Below are positions 39,119 through 47,989 of a stretch of DNA of 56,001 bases, in pieces. The position numbers and the translations under genes were made by a program. The notes below the pieces were generated by a model. It ran no database searches and had not been told where the DNA came from. It saw nothing but the letters and a program-made list of their open reading frames with translations. Numbering within the stretch: the stretch's first letter is position 1; each line of letters opens with the position of its first letter. The stretch is from Halomonadaceae bacterium T82-2 (GTDB lineage Bacteria; Pseudomonadota; Gammaproteobacteria; Pseudomonadales; Halomonadaceae): the NCBI GenBank assembly GCA_001577635.1, contig LSBP01000030.1, forward strand, positions 1 through 56,001, read 5' to 3'.

Positions 39119-40262
39119 ATGCCGGGTGGTGATCGTTGCCGATGACCTGACCGGTGCTCTCGATGCCGCGGCTCCGTTCGCCGGGCGGGGCGCGCGAACT
39201 CGAGTGGTGGTGTCGCCGACGGCGCTCGCTGCGGTGCTGGCCGACGCCGGCGACTGCGACGTGCTGGCGGTCAACACCGAGACGCGCCATGCCCCGGTCG
39301 CCGACGCGGCCGCACGGGTGGCCGAGGTGTTCAGCGCGCTGATGGCGCTGTCGCCGTCGCTGGTGATCAAGAAGGTCGACTCCACCCTGCGCGGCCATGT
39401 GGTGGCCGAGAGTCTGGCGGCGCGGCGCTCGCTCGGCCGTCCGCTCGTCGTGGCGCCGGCGGTGCCGGCACAGGGGCGTACCGTGCGACAGGGACGGGTG
39501 CTGGTGCATGGCCGCCCACTGGCCGAGAGCGATTTCGCGCGCGACGCCCGCTCGGCGCCGCCCGATGGAGCGCTGCCGGAACTGTTCGCGGCTGCCGGTT
39601 TGACGGTGGCCTGCCGCGGCGTGAACGACACGCGCCTGGAGGGCGACATCGTCTGGGATGCCGAGGACGAAGGGGCGCTCGATGCCCTGGTGCAGGCACT
39701 GGACAGCGCGCCTGCCGCCGGGATTGTGGTGGGTGCGGCGGGGGTGTGTCAGGCCCTGGCGAAGCGGCATTTCCGCGGGCGAGGGCCCACGCCCGAGCCG
39801 GGTGATAGCTGGCTGCTGGTGGTCGGGTCGCGTTGCGAGCAGGCCCGGCGTCAGATGGCGCGAGTGCGGGAACGGCCGACCGGCTGGCGAGAGGCCGAGG
39901 CGCCCGCGGCTCAGGCACCCCCGGTGGGCTGGCAGGGCGCCACACTGCTGCGGCCGGGGTGCGGTGTCGGCCCCGAGTGGACGGCGGATGACGTGGCCCG
40001 GGCGCTGGCGGTGCAGGCACAGGCCTGGCTGGTACGGGCGGCATCCCCGCCCTGGCTTTTCCTGACCGGCGGCGACACCGCCACGGCGTTGCTGCAGCAC
40101 CGAGGGGTGCGGACGATCGAGGTGGCCGGCGAGTGGGAGCCCGGCATCGCCTGGGGCTGGCTGGACGGCGAGCGTCGGCAGCCCGTGGTGACCAAGGCCG
40201 GCGGCTTCGGCGACGACGCCCTGCTGACGCGACTGCTGGACGCGTCTACGACCAGAGGATAA
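39111..40262 (+). CDS. DUF1537 four-carbon acid sugar kinase family protein
   Basis: A 383-residue kinase of the DUF1537 (DtnK/OtnK) family. The N-terminal sugar-binding domain starts VVIVADDLTGALDAAAPF and has KKVDSTLRGHV near 84-94; the C-terminal nucleotide domain has LTGGDTATALL near 321 and TKAGGFGDD near 363. Known members phosphorylate D-threonate, D-erythronate or related acids. It overlaps the pdxA2 end by eight bases (start ATG 39111). With pdxA2 it makes a two-step route from a four-carbon acid to dihydroxyacetone phosphate. At 383 residues it is shorter than many members (about 420). Confidence 0.87.
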   Translation: MRECRVVIVADDLTGALDAAAPFAGRGARTRVVVSPTALAAVLADAGDCDVLAVNTETRHAPVADAAARVAEVFSALMALSPSLVIKKVDSTLRGHVVAESLAARRSLGRPLVVAPAVPAQGRTVRQGRVLVHGRPLAESDFARDARSAPPDGALPELFAAAGLTVACRGVNDTRLEGDIVWDAEDEGALDALVQALDSAPAAGIVVGAAGVCQALAKRHFRGRGPTPEPGDSWLLVVGSRCEQARRQMARVRERPTGWREAEAPAAQAPPVGWQGATLLRPGCGVGPEWTADDVARALAVQAQAWLVRAASPPWLFLTGGDTATALLQHRGVRTIEVAGEWEPGIAWGWLDGERRQPVVTKAGGFGDDALLTRLLDASTTRG

Positions 40263-40306
40263 TACGCAAGCCGTTGCGTCATGGCGCGAGCACGGCTAGG
40301 TTTCCT

Positions 40307-40312
40307 TATGAT
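40307..40312 (+). promoter_or_regulatory. Candidate -10 element of the first TRAP operon
   Basis: TATGAT lies one base before the second GTATGACA site, 77 bp ahead of the dctP start. A convincing -35 was not found, which fits a promoter needing help or one that is weak. Confidence 0.3.
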
Positions 40313-40313
40313 G

Positions 40314-40326
40314 GTATGACACGTAT
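40314..40326. promoter_or_regulatory. Candidate GntR operator 2 (GTATGACACGTAT)
   Basis: Differs from operator 1 at one base. It directly follows a TATGAT -10-like hexamer and precedes the TRAP transporter genes, so a bound repressor would sit on the transcription start. Confidence 0.55.
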
Positions 40327-40389
40327 ACATTTGCGCCATCAAACCATACCGGGCAATGAGCTGCCCCATCTTTCAAGGGAGAACAATAA

Positions 40390-41388
40390 ATGGGCAACAC
40401 GCGCACCCGCCACACCCGCATCAACCGCTGGATCTCGACCGCCATGCTGCTGGCCGGCATCAGCGCGGCCGGCATGGCCAGTGCCGAGACACTGCGCTTC
40501 GCGCACGTCTACGAGACCTCCGAGCCGTACCACAAGTGGGCCGTGTGGGCCGGCGACCAGATCGAGAAGCGCACCGACGGGCGCTACACGGTCGAGGTGT
40601 ATCCGGCGTCATCGCTGGGCAAGGAGGCCGACATCAACGAGGGGCTGTCGCTGGGCACCATCGATCTGATCTTCACCGGCAACCAGTTCGCCGGCCGTTC
40701 CTACGGGCCCATCGGTATCGCCGGGGCGCCCTACATGTTCCGCGATTTCGAGCACTGGAAGGCCTACGCGCACAGCGACCTGTTCAAGGAGATCGCCAAG
40801 GGCTACCAGGATGCGACCGGCAACGTGCCGCTGGCGCTCAACTACTACGGCAAGCGTCACACCACGTCCAACAAGCCGATCAACACCCCCGAGGACATGA
40901 AGGGGCTGAAGATTCGCGTGCCCAACGCGCCGATGTACATGATGTTCCCGGAAGCCGTCGGCGCGAATCCGACGCCGATCGCCTTCTCGGAAGTCTATCT
41001 GGCGCTGCAGCAGGGCGTGGTGGATGCCCAGGAGAACCCGCTGCCGACCATCAAGGCCAAGAAGTTCTATGAGGTCCAGAACACCATCAACCTGACCGGC
41101 CACATCACCGACTCGCTGCTGACCATCGCCGGCGGGCCGCTGTGGAACCGGCTCTCCGACGAGGACAAGACGATCTTCCGCAATGTCTATCAGGAAGCCG
41201 CCGAGCACATCACCCAGGATGTCCGTCAGTCCGAGAAGGAGCTGGTGAGCTGGTTCGAGGACCAGGGCGTGACCGTCAACAAGGTGGATACCAAGCCCTT
41301 CCGCGAGGCCGTGATTCCCTATCACAACGGCGACGCTGCCACCTGGGACAAGGAAACCTACGACCGTCTGCAGGCGCTCGGCCAGTAA
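40390..41388 (+). CDS. TRAP transporter substrate-binding protein (DctP family), system 1
   Basis: A 332-residue periplasmic binding protein. Residues 1-32 are a signal peptide (Arg-rich start, hydrophobic core, cleavage after ASA). The family arginine that clamps the ligand carboxylate is Arg176 in LKIRVPNAP, followed by GANPTPIAFSEVYLALQQGVVDAQENP. TRAP systems import acidic substrates with a sodium gradient, which suits a halophile. AAGGGAG precedes the ATG. The genes for the Q and M membrane subunits follow. Context (kinase, PdxA2, GntR) suggests a sugar acid as ligand. Confidence 0.93.
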   Translation: MGNTRTRHTRINRWISTAMLLAGISAAGMASAETLRFAHVYETSEPYHKWAVWAGDQIEKRTDGRYTVEVYPASSLGKEADINEGLSLGTIDLIFTGNQFAGRSYGPIGIAGAPYMFRDFEHWKAYAHSDLFKEIAKGYQDATGNVPLALNYYGKRHTTSNKPINTPEDMKGLKIRVPNAPMYMMFPEAVGANPTPIAFSEVYLALQQGVVDAQENPLPTIKAKKFYEVQNTINLTGHITDSLLTIAGGPLWNRLSDEDKTIFRNVYQEAAEHITQDVRQSEKELVSWFEDQGVTVNKVDTKPFREAVIPYHNGDAATWDKETYDRLQALGQ

Positions 41389-41464
41389 CGCCGTCGTCTG
41401 AACGTCGATCCCACCTTTACCCGCCGCCCGGAGCATGGCCTCCGGGCGGCGTTCGGAGACCGCG

Positions 41465-42019
41465 ATGACGGAACAACCCCAGCCCCACGACAGCGAGGCG
41501 CTCGAGGCTCTGGCCGATCTCGACGAGGCCCCGTTCGACCCGCGCGACTATCGGTTCGAGGACTATGTCACCCTGGCCATCTTCTGGGTGCTCGCCCTCG
41601 ATGTCTTCCTGCAGTTCTTCAGCCGCTACGTCCTCGGCGACTCGGTCGCCTGGACCGAGGAAATGGCCCGCTACCTGCTGATTCTGGTCTGCTTCATCGG
41701 TGGTTCCATGGCGGTGCGCCGCAACTCGCACATCATGGTCGAGTTCTTCTACCGCTACATGCCGCCGGCGATGGGGCGACTGCTCTCGACGCTGGTCGAC
41801 CTGGCGCGGATCGTCTTCTTCGCCGCCGCCGCCTGGATCACCTACGGGCTTGCCGGTCGCACGCACTCGATGATGGTCTCGGTGGATATTCCCAAGAGCT
41901 ATCTCTACTACGCCGTCATGGTTGGCTTTTTGCTGATGCTGCTGCGGGCCGTGCAGGTGGCGATTCGTCACTGGCGGGACGGTACCAGCGAGCTGTTGAT
42001 TAACGACGACGACCGATAA
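41465..42019 (+). CDS. TRAP transporter small permease (DctQ), system 1
   Basis: A 184-residue membrane subunit with four predicted spans. A hydrophilic acidic N-terminus (about 1-35) precedes YVTLAIFWVLALDVFLQFFSRY; WTEEMARYLLI near 65 is the DctQ signature. The start ATG at 41465 follows GGAGACC; an upstream in-frame ATG at 41435 lacks such a site. It lies between the binding protein and the large permease, 21 bp before the latter. Confidence 0.92.
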   Translation: MTEQPQPHDSEALEALADLDEAPFDPRDYRFEDYVTLAIFWVLALDVFLQFFSRYVLGDSVAWTEEMARYLLILVCFIGGSMAVRRNSHIMVEFFYRYMPPAMGRLLSTLVDLARIVFFAAAAWITYGLAGRTHSMMVSVDIPKSYLYYAVMVGFLLMLLRAVQVAIRHWRDGTSELLINDDDR

Positions 42020-42040
42020 CCTTCCTGGAGCTGCGCGACA

Positions 42041-43420
42041 ATGTCCTCCACGCTGTCACTTCGCCACGGGCGATTCATGGTTCCCCCGGTCGTCGCCATT
42101 CTGGCGGTGGCCTTCTGTGTCGTGCTGGCCCTGCAGGGTCAGTACATCGGCTTTCTCTTCGCCACCCTGTTCACGCTGCTGGTGATGGGCGTGCCGATCG
42201 CCATCTGTCTGGCGGGCTCCTGCCTGCTTTATGTCTATCTCAGCGGTCAGGTGCCCGACATCATCGTCGCCCACCGCATGATCAACGGGGTGGACAGCTT
42301 TCCGCTGCTGGCCATTCCCTTCTTCATCCTGGCCGGCAACCTGATGAACAACGGCGGGATCACCAACCGCATCTTCGATTTCGCGCTGGCACTGATGGGC
42401 TGGATGCGCGGCGGCCTGGGCCACGTCAACGTCGGGGCGAGCATCGTCTTTTCCGGCATGTCCGGGGCGGCGGTGGCCGACGCCGGCGGGCTGGGCACCA
42501 TCGAGATCAAGGCCATGCGCGATGCCGGCTACGATCAGGAATTCGCGGTCGGCATCACCGCCGCCTCGTCGACCATCGGGCCGATCATTCCCCCCAGCCT
42601 GCCGATGGTGATCTACGGCGTCATGGCCGGTGCCTCGGTGGGGCAGCTGTTCGTGGCCGGCCTGGTGCCGGGGCTGCTGATGGGCGTGGTGCTGATGGTG
42701 ATGATCGCCATCCTGGCGCGTCGTCGCGGCTATCAGCGCGACACCACCTTCGCCCTGAAGACGCTGCGGGTCACCTTCGCCCGGGCCTTTCTCTCCCTGC
42801 TGACCCCGGTGATCATCGTCGGCGGCATCATTTCCGGCATGTTCACGCCCACCGAGGCGGCGATCGCGGCGGTGGTGTACGCGCTGTTCCTGGGCACCGT
42901 GGTCTATCGCACCCTGACCTGGCAGCGTCTCGTCAAGGTCAGCATGGAAACCATCGAGACCACCGCGATCATCCTGCTGATCGTCGCCGGCGCCTCGATC
43001 TTCGCCTGGATCCTGACCAGCAATCAGGTAACCCAGCAGGTCATGGCCCTGTTCGGCCCGATCGCCGACAGTCCGGTCGCCGTGCTGCTGCTGATCAACC
43101 TGGTGCTGATCATCGTCGGCTGCTTCATGGAAACCATCGCCGCCATCACCATTCTGGTGCCGGTTCTGCTGCCGGTGGCGGTCAACGCCGGCGTCGACCC
43201 CGTGCACTTCGGCGTGATCATGGTGCTCAACCTGATGATCGGCCTGCTCACGCCGCCGGTGGGCATGGTGATCTACGTGCTGTCGCGGGTGTCGAACATT
43301 CCCTTCGAGCGCTGCATGCGTGGCACGCTGCCGTTCCTGGTGCCGCTGTTCCTGGCACTGCTGCTGGTCACCTTCATCCCCGCGCTGTCCATGTGGCTGC
43401 CGACATTGATCTATCGCTAG
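42041..43420 (+). CDS. TRAP transporter large permease (DctM), system 1
   Basis: A 459-residue permease with about twelve spans plus an N-terminal extension of one extra span against the usual 427 residues. The signatures are GVDSFPLLAIPFFILAGNLM, SGMSGAAVADAGGLG and GPIIPPSLPMVIYG, with the second-half motif LTPPVGMVIYV. It forms the sodium-coupled channel with DctQ. CTGGAG precedes the ATG. Together with the P and Q subunits it completes a three-part TRAP transporter. Confidence 0.94.
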   Translation: MSSTLSLRHGRFMVPPVVAILAVAFCVVLALQGQYIGFLFATLFTLLVMGVPIAICLAGSCLLYVYLSGQVPDIIVAHRMINGVDSFPLLAIPFFILAGNLMNNGGITNRIFDFALALMGWMRGGLGHVNVGASIVFSGMSGAAVADAGGLGTIEIKAMRDAGYDQEFAVGITAASSTIGPIIPPSLPMVIYGVMAGASVGQLFVAGLVPGLLMGVVLMVMIAILARRRGYQRDTTFALKTLRVTFARAFLSLLTPVIIVGGIISGMFTPTEAAIAAVVYALFLGTVVYRTLTWQRLVKVSMETIETTAIILLIVAGASIFAWILTSNQVTQQVMALFGPIADSPVAVLLLINLVLIIVGCFMETIAAITILVPVLLPVAVNAGVDPVHFGVIMVLNLMIGLLTPPVGMVIYVLSRVSNIPFERCMRGTLPFLVPLFLALLLVTFIPALSMWLPTLIYR

Positions 43421-43433
43421 GAGAGCTTTGCTC

Positions 43434-44504
43434 ATGACCCAGGATATCGCCGCCCGCGTCCCCGCCGAGGAACTGCGCCGCTTCATGCACGAGGCACTGC
43501 TGCGCTGCGACGTCGACGACACCTCCGCCGAGGCGGTCGCCCGGGCCCTGCTGACCGCGTCCCGCATGGGAACCGACAGCCACGGGCTGCGTCTGCTGCC
43601 GCATTACATCCGGGCGCTGCAGGGCGGGCGCATCAAGGCCCGCCCGGCCATGCGCTTCACGCAGCGTCTGCCGGCGACGGGCTATCTGGACGCCGACGAC
43701 GGGCTCGGCCATCCGGCGGGGTATCAGGCCATCGACCGGGCGATCGCGATGGCCGAGGAGACCGGCATGGGGGCGGTGGCGGTGGGCAACTCGTCGCACT
43801 TCGGCGCTGCCGGCTGCTACGCGCTGGAAGCCGCGCGGCGGGGCTACATGGGAATGGCGTTCTGTACCGCCGACGCCCTGGTGAACCTGCACGACGGCAC
43901 CAATGCCTTCCATGGTACCAACCCCATCGCCTTCGCGGCGCCGGTGGCCTCGGGCCAGCCCTACCTGGTCGACATGGCGACCAGCTCGATCCCCTGGAAT
44001 CGCGTCCAGCAGTATCGCGCCATCGACCGGACTCTGCCGCCGAACGTGGTGGTCGATGAGCACGGCGGCCTGACCACCGACCCTCACACGGCCGCCTCGC
44101 TGCTGCCGCTGGGCGGCGCCGACTTCGGCTTCAAGGGCGCCGCCCTGGCCGGCATGGTCGAGGTACTCAGCGCCAGTCTGTCGGGCATGCTGCACGGGTT
44201 CCGCCTGCTGCCGATGATCGGCGAGGACATGCACACGCCGCGGGGCATCGGGCATTTCTTCCTGGTCATGAATCCCGGAGCCTTCGTGGAGCGCGAGGTC
44301 TACGAGCGGGCCATCGCGGCCTACCTCGAGGACCTGCGTGCCCAGCCCGCCGGCGAAGGCAGCGAGGTGCTGGCGCCGGGCGACCGTGAGTGGCGTTGCC
44401 AGGCGCAGCGGGACGCCGAGGGGATTCCGCTGGACTCGGCCAACGTCGCGGCCTATCGGCAACTGGCCGAGTCGCTGGGCGTGACGGCGTTGCCGCTGAC
44501 CTGA
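43434..44504 (+). CDS. Ldh family oxidoreductase (malate/L-lactate dehydrogenase type 2)
   Basis: A 356-residue NAD(P)-dependent dehydrogenase of the Ldh2/YiaK family, not related to classical lactate dehydrogenase. The active-site segment GTDSHGLRLLPHYI near 43-56 holds the catalytic His; GNSSHFGAAGCYA near 115 and GTNPIAFAAP near 157 are typical. Relatives reduce 2,3-diketogulonate, ureidoglycolate, ketopantoate or 2-oxoacids. The ATG at 43434 follows TAGGAG. It is 13 bp past dctM, so it is co-transcribed with the transporter and likely acts on its cargo or product. Confidence 0.9.
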   Translation: MTQDIAARVPAEELRRFMHEALLRCDVDDTSAEAVARALLTASRMGTDSHGLRLLPHYIRALQGGRIKARPAMRFTQRLPATGYLDADDGLGHPAGYQAIDRAIAMAEETGMGAVAVGNSSHFGAAGCYALEAARRGYMGMAFCTADALVNLHDGTNAFHGTNPIAFAAPVASGQPYLVDMATSSIPWNRVQQYRAIDRTLPPNVVVDEHGGLTTDPHTAASLLPLGGADFGFKGAALAGMVEVLSASLSGMLHGFRLLPMIGEDMHTPRGIGHFFLVMNPGAFVEREVYERAIAAYLEDLRAQPAGEGSEVLAPGDREWRCQAQRDAEGIPLDSANVAAYRQLAESLGVTALPLT

Positions 44505-44562
44505 CCGGGCGGCAATGCAGTACCATAGGGGCGCAGACACGGTTGGCGAGGAGTCGCAGCGA

Positions 44563-45285
44563 ATGACGAAATACAAGGTAGAGCGCAAGACGCTTTCCGA
44601 GCAGGTGGCCGAACAGCTCGAGAAGGACATTCTCGAGGGACGGCTCAAGGCGGACGATCAACTGCCCGCCGAGCGCGAGCTCATGGAGCAGTTCGGCGTC
44701 GGCCGACCGGCGGTGCGCGAGGCGCTGTTCTACCTGCAGCGGCTGGGGCTCATCGCCATCAACAGCGGCACGCGTGCCCGGGTCATTCGGCCCACCGCCG
44801 AGGCCGTGATGGCGCGGCTGTCCGGCGTGACCCGGCAGTTGCTTGCCCAGTCGGAAGGGCAGCAGTACTTCCAGGAGGCGCGTGCCATGTTCGAGATCTC
44901 CATGGCGCGTTATGCGGCACAGCATGCCAGCGCCGAGGATATCGCCAGCCTGCGCCGTGCCCTGGACGAGAACCGCGAGGCGCTCGACGACGATACCCGC
45001 TTCAAGCGCAGCGACAACGACTTCCACGGCGTGCTGGCCGCGATCGCCCGCAATCCGATCTTCAACGCCGTGCACGAGGCCCTGTCGGAATGGCTCGATG
45101 ACCGTCGGGCGCATGTATTGCAGCGCGAGGGCGAGGATCATGCCGCGCTGCAGGCGCATACCGAGATCGTCGAGGCCATCGCCTCCGGCGACCCGGATGC
45201 CGCCGAGGCGGCGATGCGTCGTCATCTCGATCGCCACTACGGCACCTATCGGCAGCTGAAGGAGCGCCTGTCCGACGAGGGCTGA
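44563..45285 (+). CDS. GntR family regulator, FCD (FadR) subfamily
   Basis: A 240-residue regulator. The GntR winged HTH is at about 8-75 (LSEQVAEQLEKDILEGRLK, QLPAERELMEQFGVGRPAVREAL) and the all-helical FCD effector domain at about 95-230, with the usual metal/ligand His residues (FHGVLAAIARN, HTEIVEAIASGDPDAAE, AMRRHLDRHY). FCD regulators are mostly repressors released by a sugar acid or its breakdown product. It ends the first half of the island. The three GTATGACA sites around it are the natural candidates for its operators. Confidence 0.93.
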   Translation: MTKYKVERKTLSEQVAEQLEKDILEGRLKADDQLPAERELMEQFGVGRPAVREALFYLQRLGLIAINSGTRARVIRPTAEAVMARLSGVTRQLLAQSEGQQYFQEARAMFEISMARYAAQHASAEDIASLRRALDENREALDDDTRFKRSDNDFHGVLAAIARNPIFNAVHEALSEWLDDRRAHVLQREGEDHAALQAHTEIVEAIASGDPDAAEAAMRRHLDRHYGTYRQLKERLSDEG

Positions 45286-45335
45286 TTCGGCGCTGCGCCG
45301 GCCAGAATCGCCGGTGCAGACGGCCTGGACACCAA

Positions 45336-45358
45336 GGGCGCCGATCGGCGCCCTTTTT
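45336..45358. terminator. Intrinsic terminator between convergent gntR and uxaA-like genes
   Basis: A perfect 18-bp palindrome (45336-45353) followed by five T's on the plus strand; 50 bp past the gntR stop. It probably also ends the opposing UxaA-like transcript. Confidence 0.85.
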
Positions 45359-45402
45359 CATGTCTCCACGCAGGTTCACGTCGCCGCGTGGCGGCGGTCC
45401 AT

Positions 45403-47043
45403 CTACAGCGAGACGCCGCGTTTCCACGGAATGAAGTCGTACTGTGCCAGGCGCACGGCCCGGGGCTGGTAGCGTCCGGATGCTGTGTCGATGCACAGCT
45501 GCAGCAGTTCCTCGGCCAGCTCGGCGATCTGGGCCTCGCCGCGGATGATGGGCCCGGCGTCGAAGTCGATGATGTCCGGCAGACGCTGTGCCATTTCGCT
45601 GTTGCTGGCGACCTTGAGCACCGGCGCGATGGGGTTGCCGGTGGGTGTGCCCAGACCGGTGGTGAACATCACCAGGTTCGCCCCGGAGCCGACCAGCGCG
45701 GTGGTGGATTCCACGTCGTTGCCCGGCGTGCACAGCAGGTTGAGCCCCTGGCGCACGCTCGGCTCGGTGTAGTCGAGCACGTCGACCACCGGGCTGTCGC
45801 CGCCCTTCTTCGCCGCACCGGCGGATTTCATGGCGTCGGTGATCAGTCCGTCACGGATGTTGCCGGGCGAGGGATTCATCGAGAAGTGGGCGCCGACGGC
45901 GGCGGCATGGCGCTGGTAGGCATCCATCAGTTCGCGGAAGCGCTCGGCGACACGGTCGTCGCGGCAGCGGGCGATGAGCTCGTGCTCCACGCCGCACAGC
46001 TCGGGGAATTCGCTGAGGATGCCGCTGCCTCCCAGGGTGACCAGGCGGTCGATGACCGCGCCCACCAGCGGGTTGGCCGACAGGCCCGAGAAGCCGTCGG
46101 AGCCGCCGCACTCCACGCCGATGGTCAGTGCCGACAGCGGCGCCGGCTGGCGCGTGACCCGGTCGGCTTCCTTCAGGCCGTCGAAGATGGTGGTCAGGGC
46201 CTCGCGGATCAGGGCGTCCTCGCCCTGGGCGGCCTGCTGCTCGAAGTAGTGCACCGGGCGCAGACCCTGCGGGTCGCGCTGTGCCACGACCTGCCGGAGC
46301 ATCTCGATCTGGGCCTTCTGGCAGCCCAGGCTGAGCACGGTGGCGCCGGCGACATTGGGGTGGCAGATGTAGCCGGCGAGCAGCTGGCACAGGGCCTGGG
46401 CGTCGTCGTCGGTACCGCCGCAGCCCAGGGTATGGGTCAGAAAACGCACGCCGTCGACGTTGGGAAAGAGTGCCCGCGAGGGCGCGGAGTCCGCGGCGGG
46501 GGACGCCTCGCCATGCAGCAGCTCGCGTGCCATGCGCTTGTAGTCGCGGTACGGGTCCTCGCCCAGTGCATCGGCGACGCACTGGCGCAGCACCTCGACG
46601 TTGCGGTTTTCGCAGAAGACCAGCGGCACCACCAGCCAGACGTTGCTGGTGCCGACCCGGCCGTCCGGACGGTGGTAGCCGTCGAAGGTGGCGCCGCTGA
46701 AGCGGGTCACGTCCGGGGCGCTCCAGCGGTCGCGGTGGGCCTGGGCGGGGTGGCTGTCGGTGGAATGTTCGGTGTTCTCGGTGGTGATCGCGGCGCCTTC
46801 GGCGATCGCCCGGGTGGCCCGACCCACGGTGACGCCGTACATGATGACCAGCTCGCCTTCCGCCAGCGGGGCGAGGGTGAACTTGTGCTTGTGGCGCACG
46901 GCCTCGGTCAGGCGGACGGTCCGTCCGTCGTCGTCGATCTCGGTGCCGGCCGGCAGGTCCTTGAGGGCGACATGCACGTTGTCGAGCGCATGGACGCGCA
47001 GGCTGGGACGCTGGAAGGTGTCGCTGATGATGGTCTGGCTCAT
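45403..47043 (-). CDS. UxaA-family (altronate/galactarate-type) sugar acid dehydratase
   Basis: A 546-residue dehydratase. The N-terminal SAF domain is at about 12-90 (VHALDNVHVALKDLPAGT), followed by the two UxaA/GarD catalytic domains with HTLGCGG near 205, LSLGCQ near 243 and ECGGSDGFSGLSANPLVG near 307. E. coli UxaA has 495 residues and GarD 523. The family acts on D-altronate, galactarate and, in at least one reported case that I recall, D-arabinonate, giving 2-keto-3-deoxy acids. It is the third gene of the SDR-FAH-UxaA operon, so its product probably feeds the SDR and hydrolase. Confidence 0.88.
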   Translation of the reverse strand: MSQTIISDTFQRPSLRVHALDNVHVALKDLPAGTEIDDDGRTVRLTEAVRHKHKFTLAPLAEGELVIMYGVTVGRATRAIAEGAAITTENTEHSTDSHPAQAHRDRWSAPDVTRFSGATFDGYHRPDGRVGTSNVWLVVPLVFCENRNVEVLRQCVADALGEDPYRDYKRMARELLHGEASPAADSAPSRALFPNVDGVRFLTHTLGCGGTDDDAQALCQLLAGYICHPNVAGATVLSLGCQKAQIEMLRQVVAQRDPQGLRPVHYFEQQAAQGEDALIREALTTIFDGLKEADRVTRQPAPLSALTIGVECGGSDGFSGLSANPLVGAVIDRLVTLGGSGILSEFPELCGVEHELIARCRDDRVAERFRELMDAYQRHAAAVGAHFSMNPSPGNIRDGLITDAMKSAGAAKKGGDSPVVDVLDYTEPSVRQGLNLLCTPGNDVESTTALVGSGANLVMFTTGLGTPTGNPIAPVLKVASNSEMAQRLPDIIDFDAGPIIRGEAQIAELAEELLQLCIDTASGRYQPRAVRLAQYDFIPWKRGVSL

Positions 47044-47095
47044 TGCAGGTTGCTCCGTCCCGGGGCGGTCATGGCGCCGCCCCGGGTAGTCTCGT

Positions 47096-47938
47096 TCAGT
47101 CGGCCACGACGCGCTGGCGCTGCTCGCCCAGGCCGTCGATGCCCAGGCGGATGGTCTGCCCGGCGCGCAGGTAGGTGGGCGGTGTCTGGCCCATGCCCAC
47201 GCCCGGAGGCGTGCCGGTGGAGATCACGTCACCCGGTTGCAGGCTCATGAAGCGGCTGAGATAGCTGATCAGGAAGGGCACCTTGTAGACCATGGTGCGT
47301 GTCGAGCCGTCCTGATAGCGCTTGCCGTCGACCTCGAGCCACAGGTTCAGGTCATGCGGGTCGGCGATCTCGTCGGGCGTCACCAGCCACGGGCCCAGCG
47401 GGCCGAAGGTGTCGCAGCCCTTGCCCTTGTCCCAGCTGCCGCAGCGCTCGAGCTGATACTCGCGTTCCGAGACGTCATTGACCACGCAGAAGCCGGCGAC
47501 ATGCGCCATGGCATCGGCCTCTTCGATGTAGCGTCCGCCCTTGCCGATCACCACGCCCAGCTCGACCTCCCAGTCGGTCTTCTGCGAGCCGCGCGGCAGG
47601 CGCACGTCGTCGTCGGGGCCGCAGACCGCGCTGGTCCACTTGTTGAAGACCACGGGTTCGGCGGGGACCTCGGAACCGCTTTCGGCGGCGTGGTCGGCGT
47701 AGTTGAGGCCGATGCAGATGAACTTGCCGATCCGGCCCACGCAGGGACCGATGCGGGTGTCGGTCTCGATCACCGGCAGGCTGTCGATCGGCAGTGCCGC
47801 CAGCTCGCGCAGTCGCGCGGCCGCCAGCACGTCGCCGGCGAGGTCGTCGATCTGCCCGGACAGGTCGCGAAGGGTGCCGTCCTCGGCGAGCAGGGCGGGT
47901 TTTTCCTGGCCCGAGGGGCCGACGCGCAGCAGTTTCAT
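47096..47938 (-). CDS. FAH-family hydrolase, 2,4-diketo-3-deoxy-sugar-acid type
   Basis: A 280-residue FAH-fold hydrolase. FICIGLNYADHAAESG (near 74-89), the metal carboxylates in DWEVELGVVIGKGG (near 121-134), and VVNDVSEREYQ (near 152) are family marks, and GDVISTGTPPGVGMGQ is at the C-terminal end. Close in style to the enzymes that split 2,4-diketo-3-deoxy-L-fuconate or -rhamnonate into pyruvate and L-lactate. It sits between an SDR and a UxaA-like dehydratase, which is the expected neighbourhood. A pentonate substrate would give pyruvate and glycolate instead. Confidence 0.88.
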   Translation of the reverse strand: MKLLRVGPSGQEKPALLAEDGTLRDLSGQIDDLAGDVLAAARLRELAALPIDSLPVIETDTRIGPCVGRIGKFICIGLNYADHAAESGSEVPAEPVVFNKWTSAVCGPDDDVRLPRGSQKTDWEVELGVVIGKGGRYIEEADAMAHVAGFCVVNDVSEREYQLERCGSWDKGKGCDTFGPLGPWLVTPDEIADPHDLNLWLEVDGKRYQDGSTRTMVYKVPFLISYLSRFMSLQPGDVISTGTPPGVGMGQTPPTYLRAGQTIRLGIDGLGEQRQRVVAD

Positions 47939-47989
47939 GCGTTGGGATTCCTTGTGGTCGAGCGTGTAGTCGAGAGAGGTCCAGCGGGA

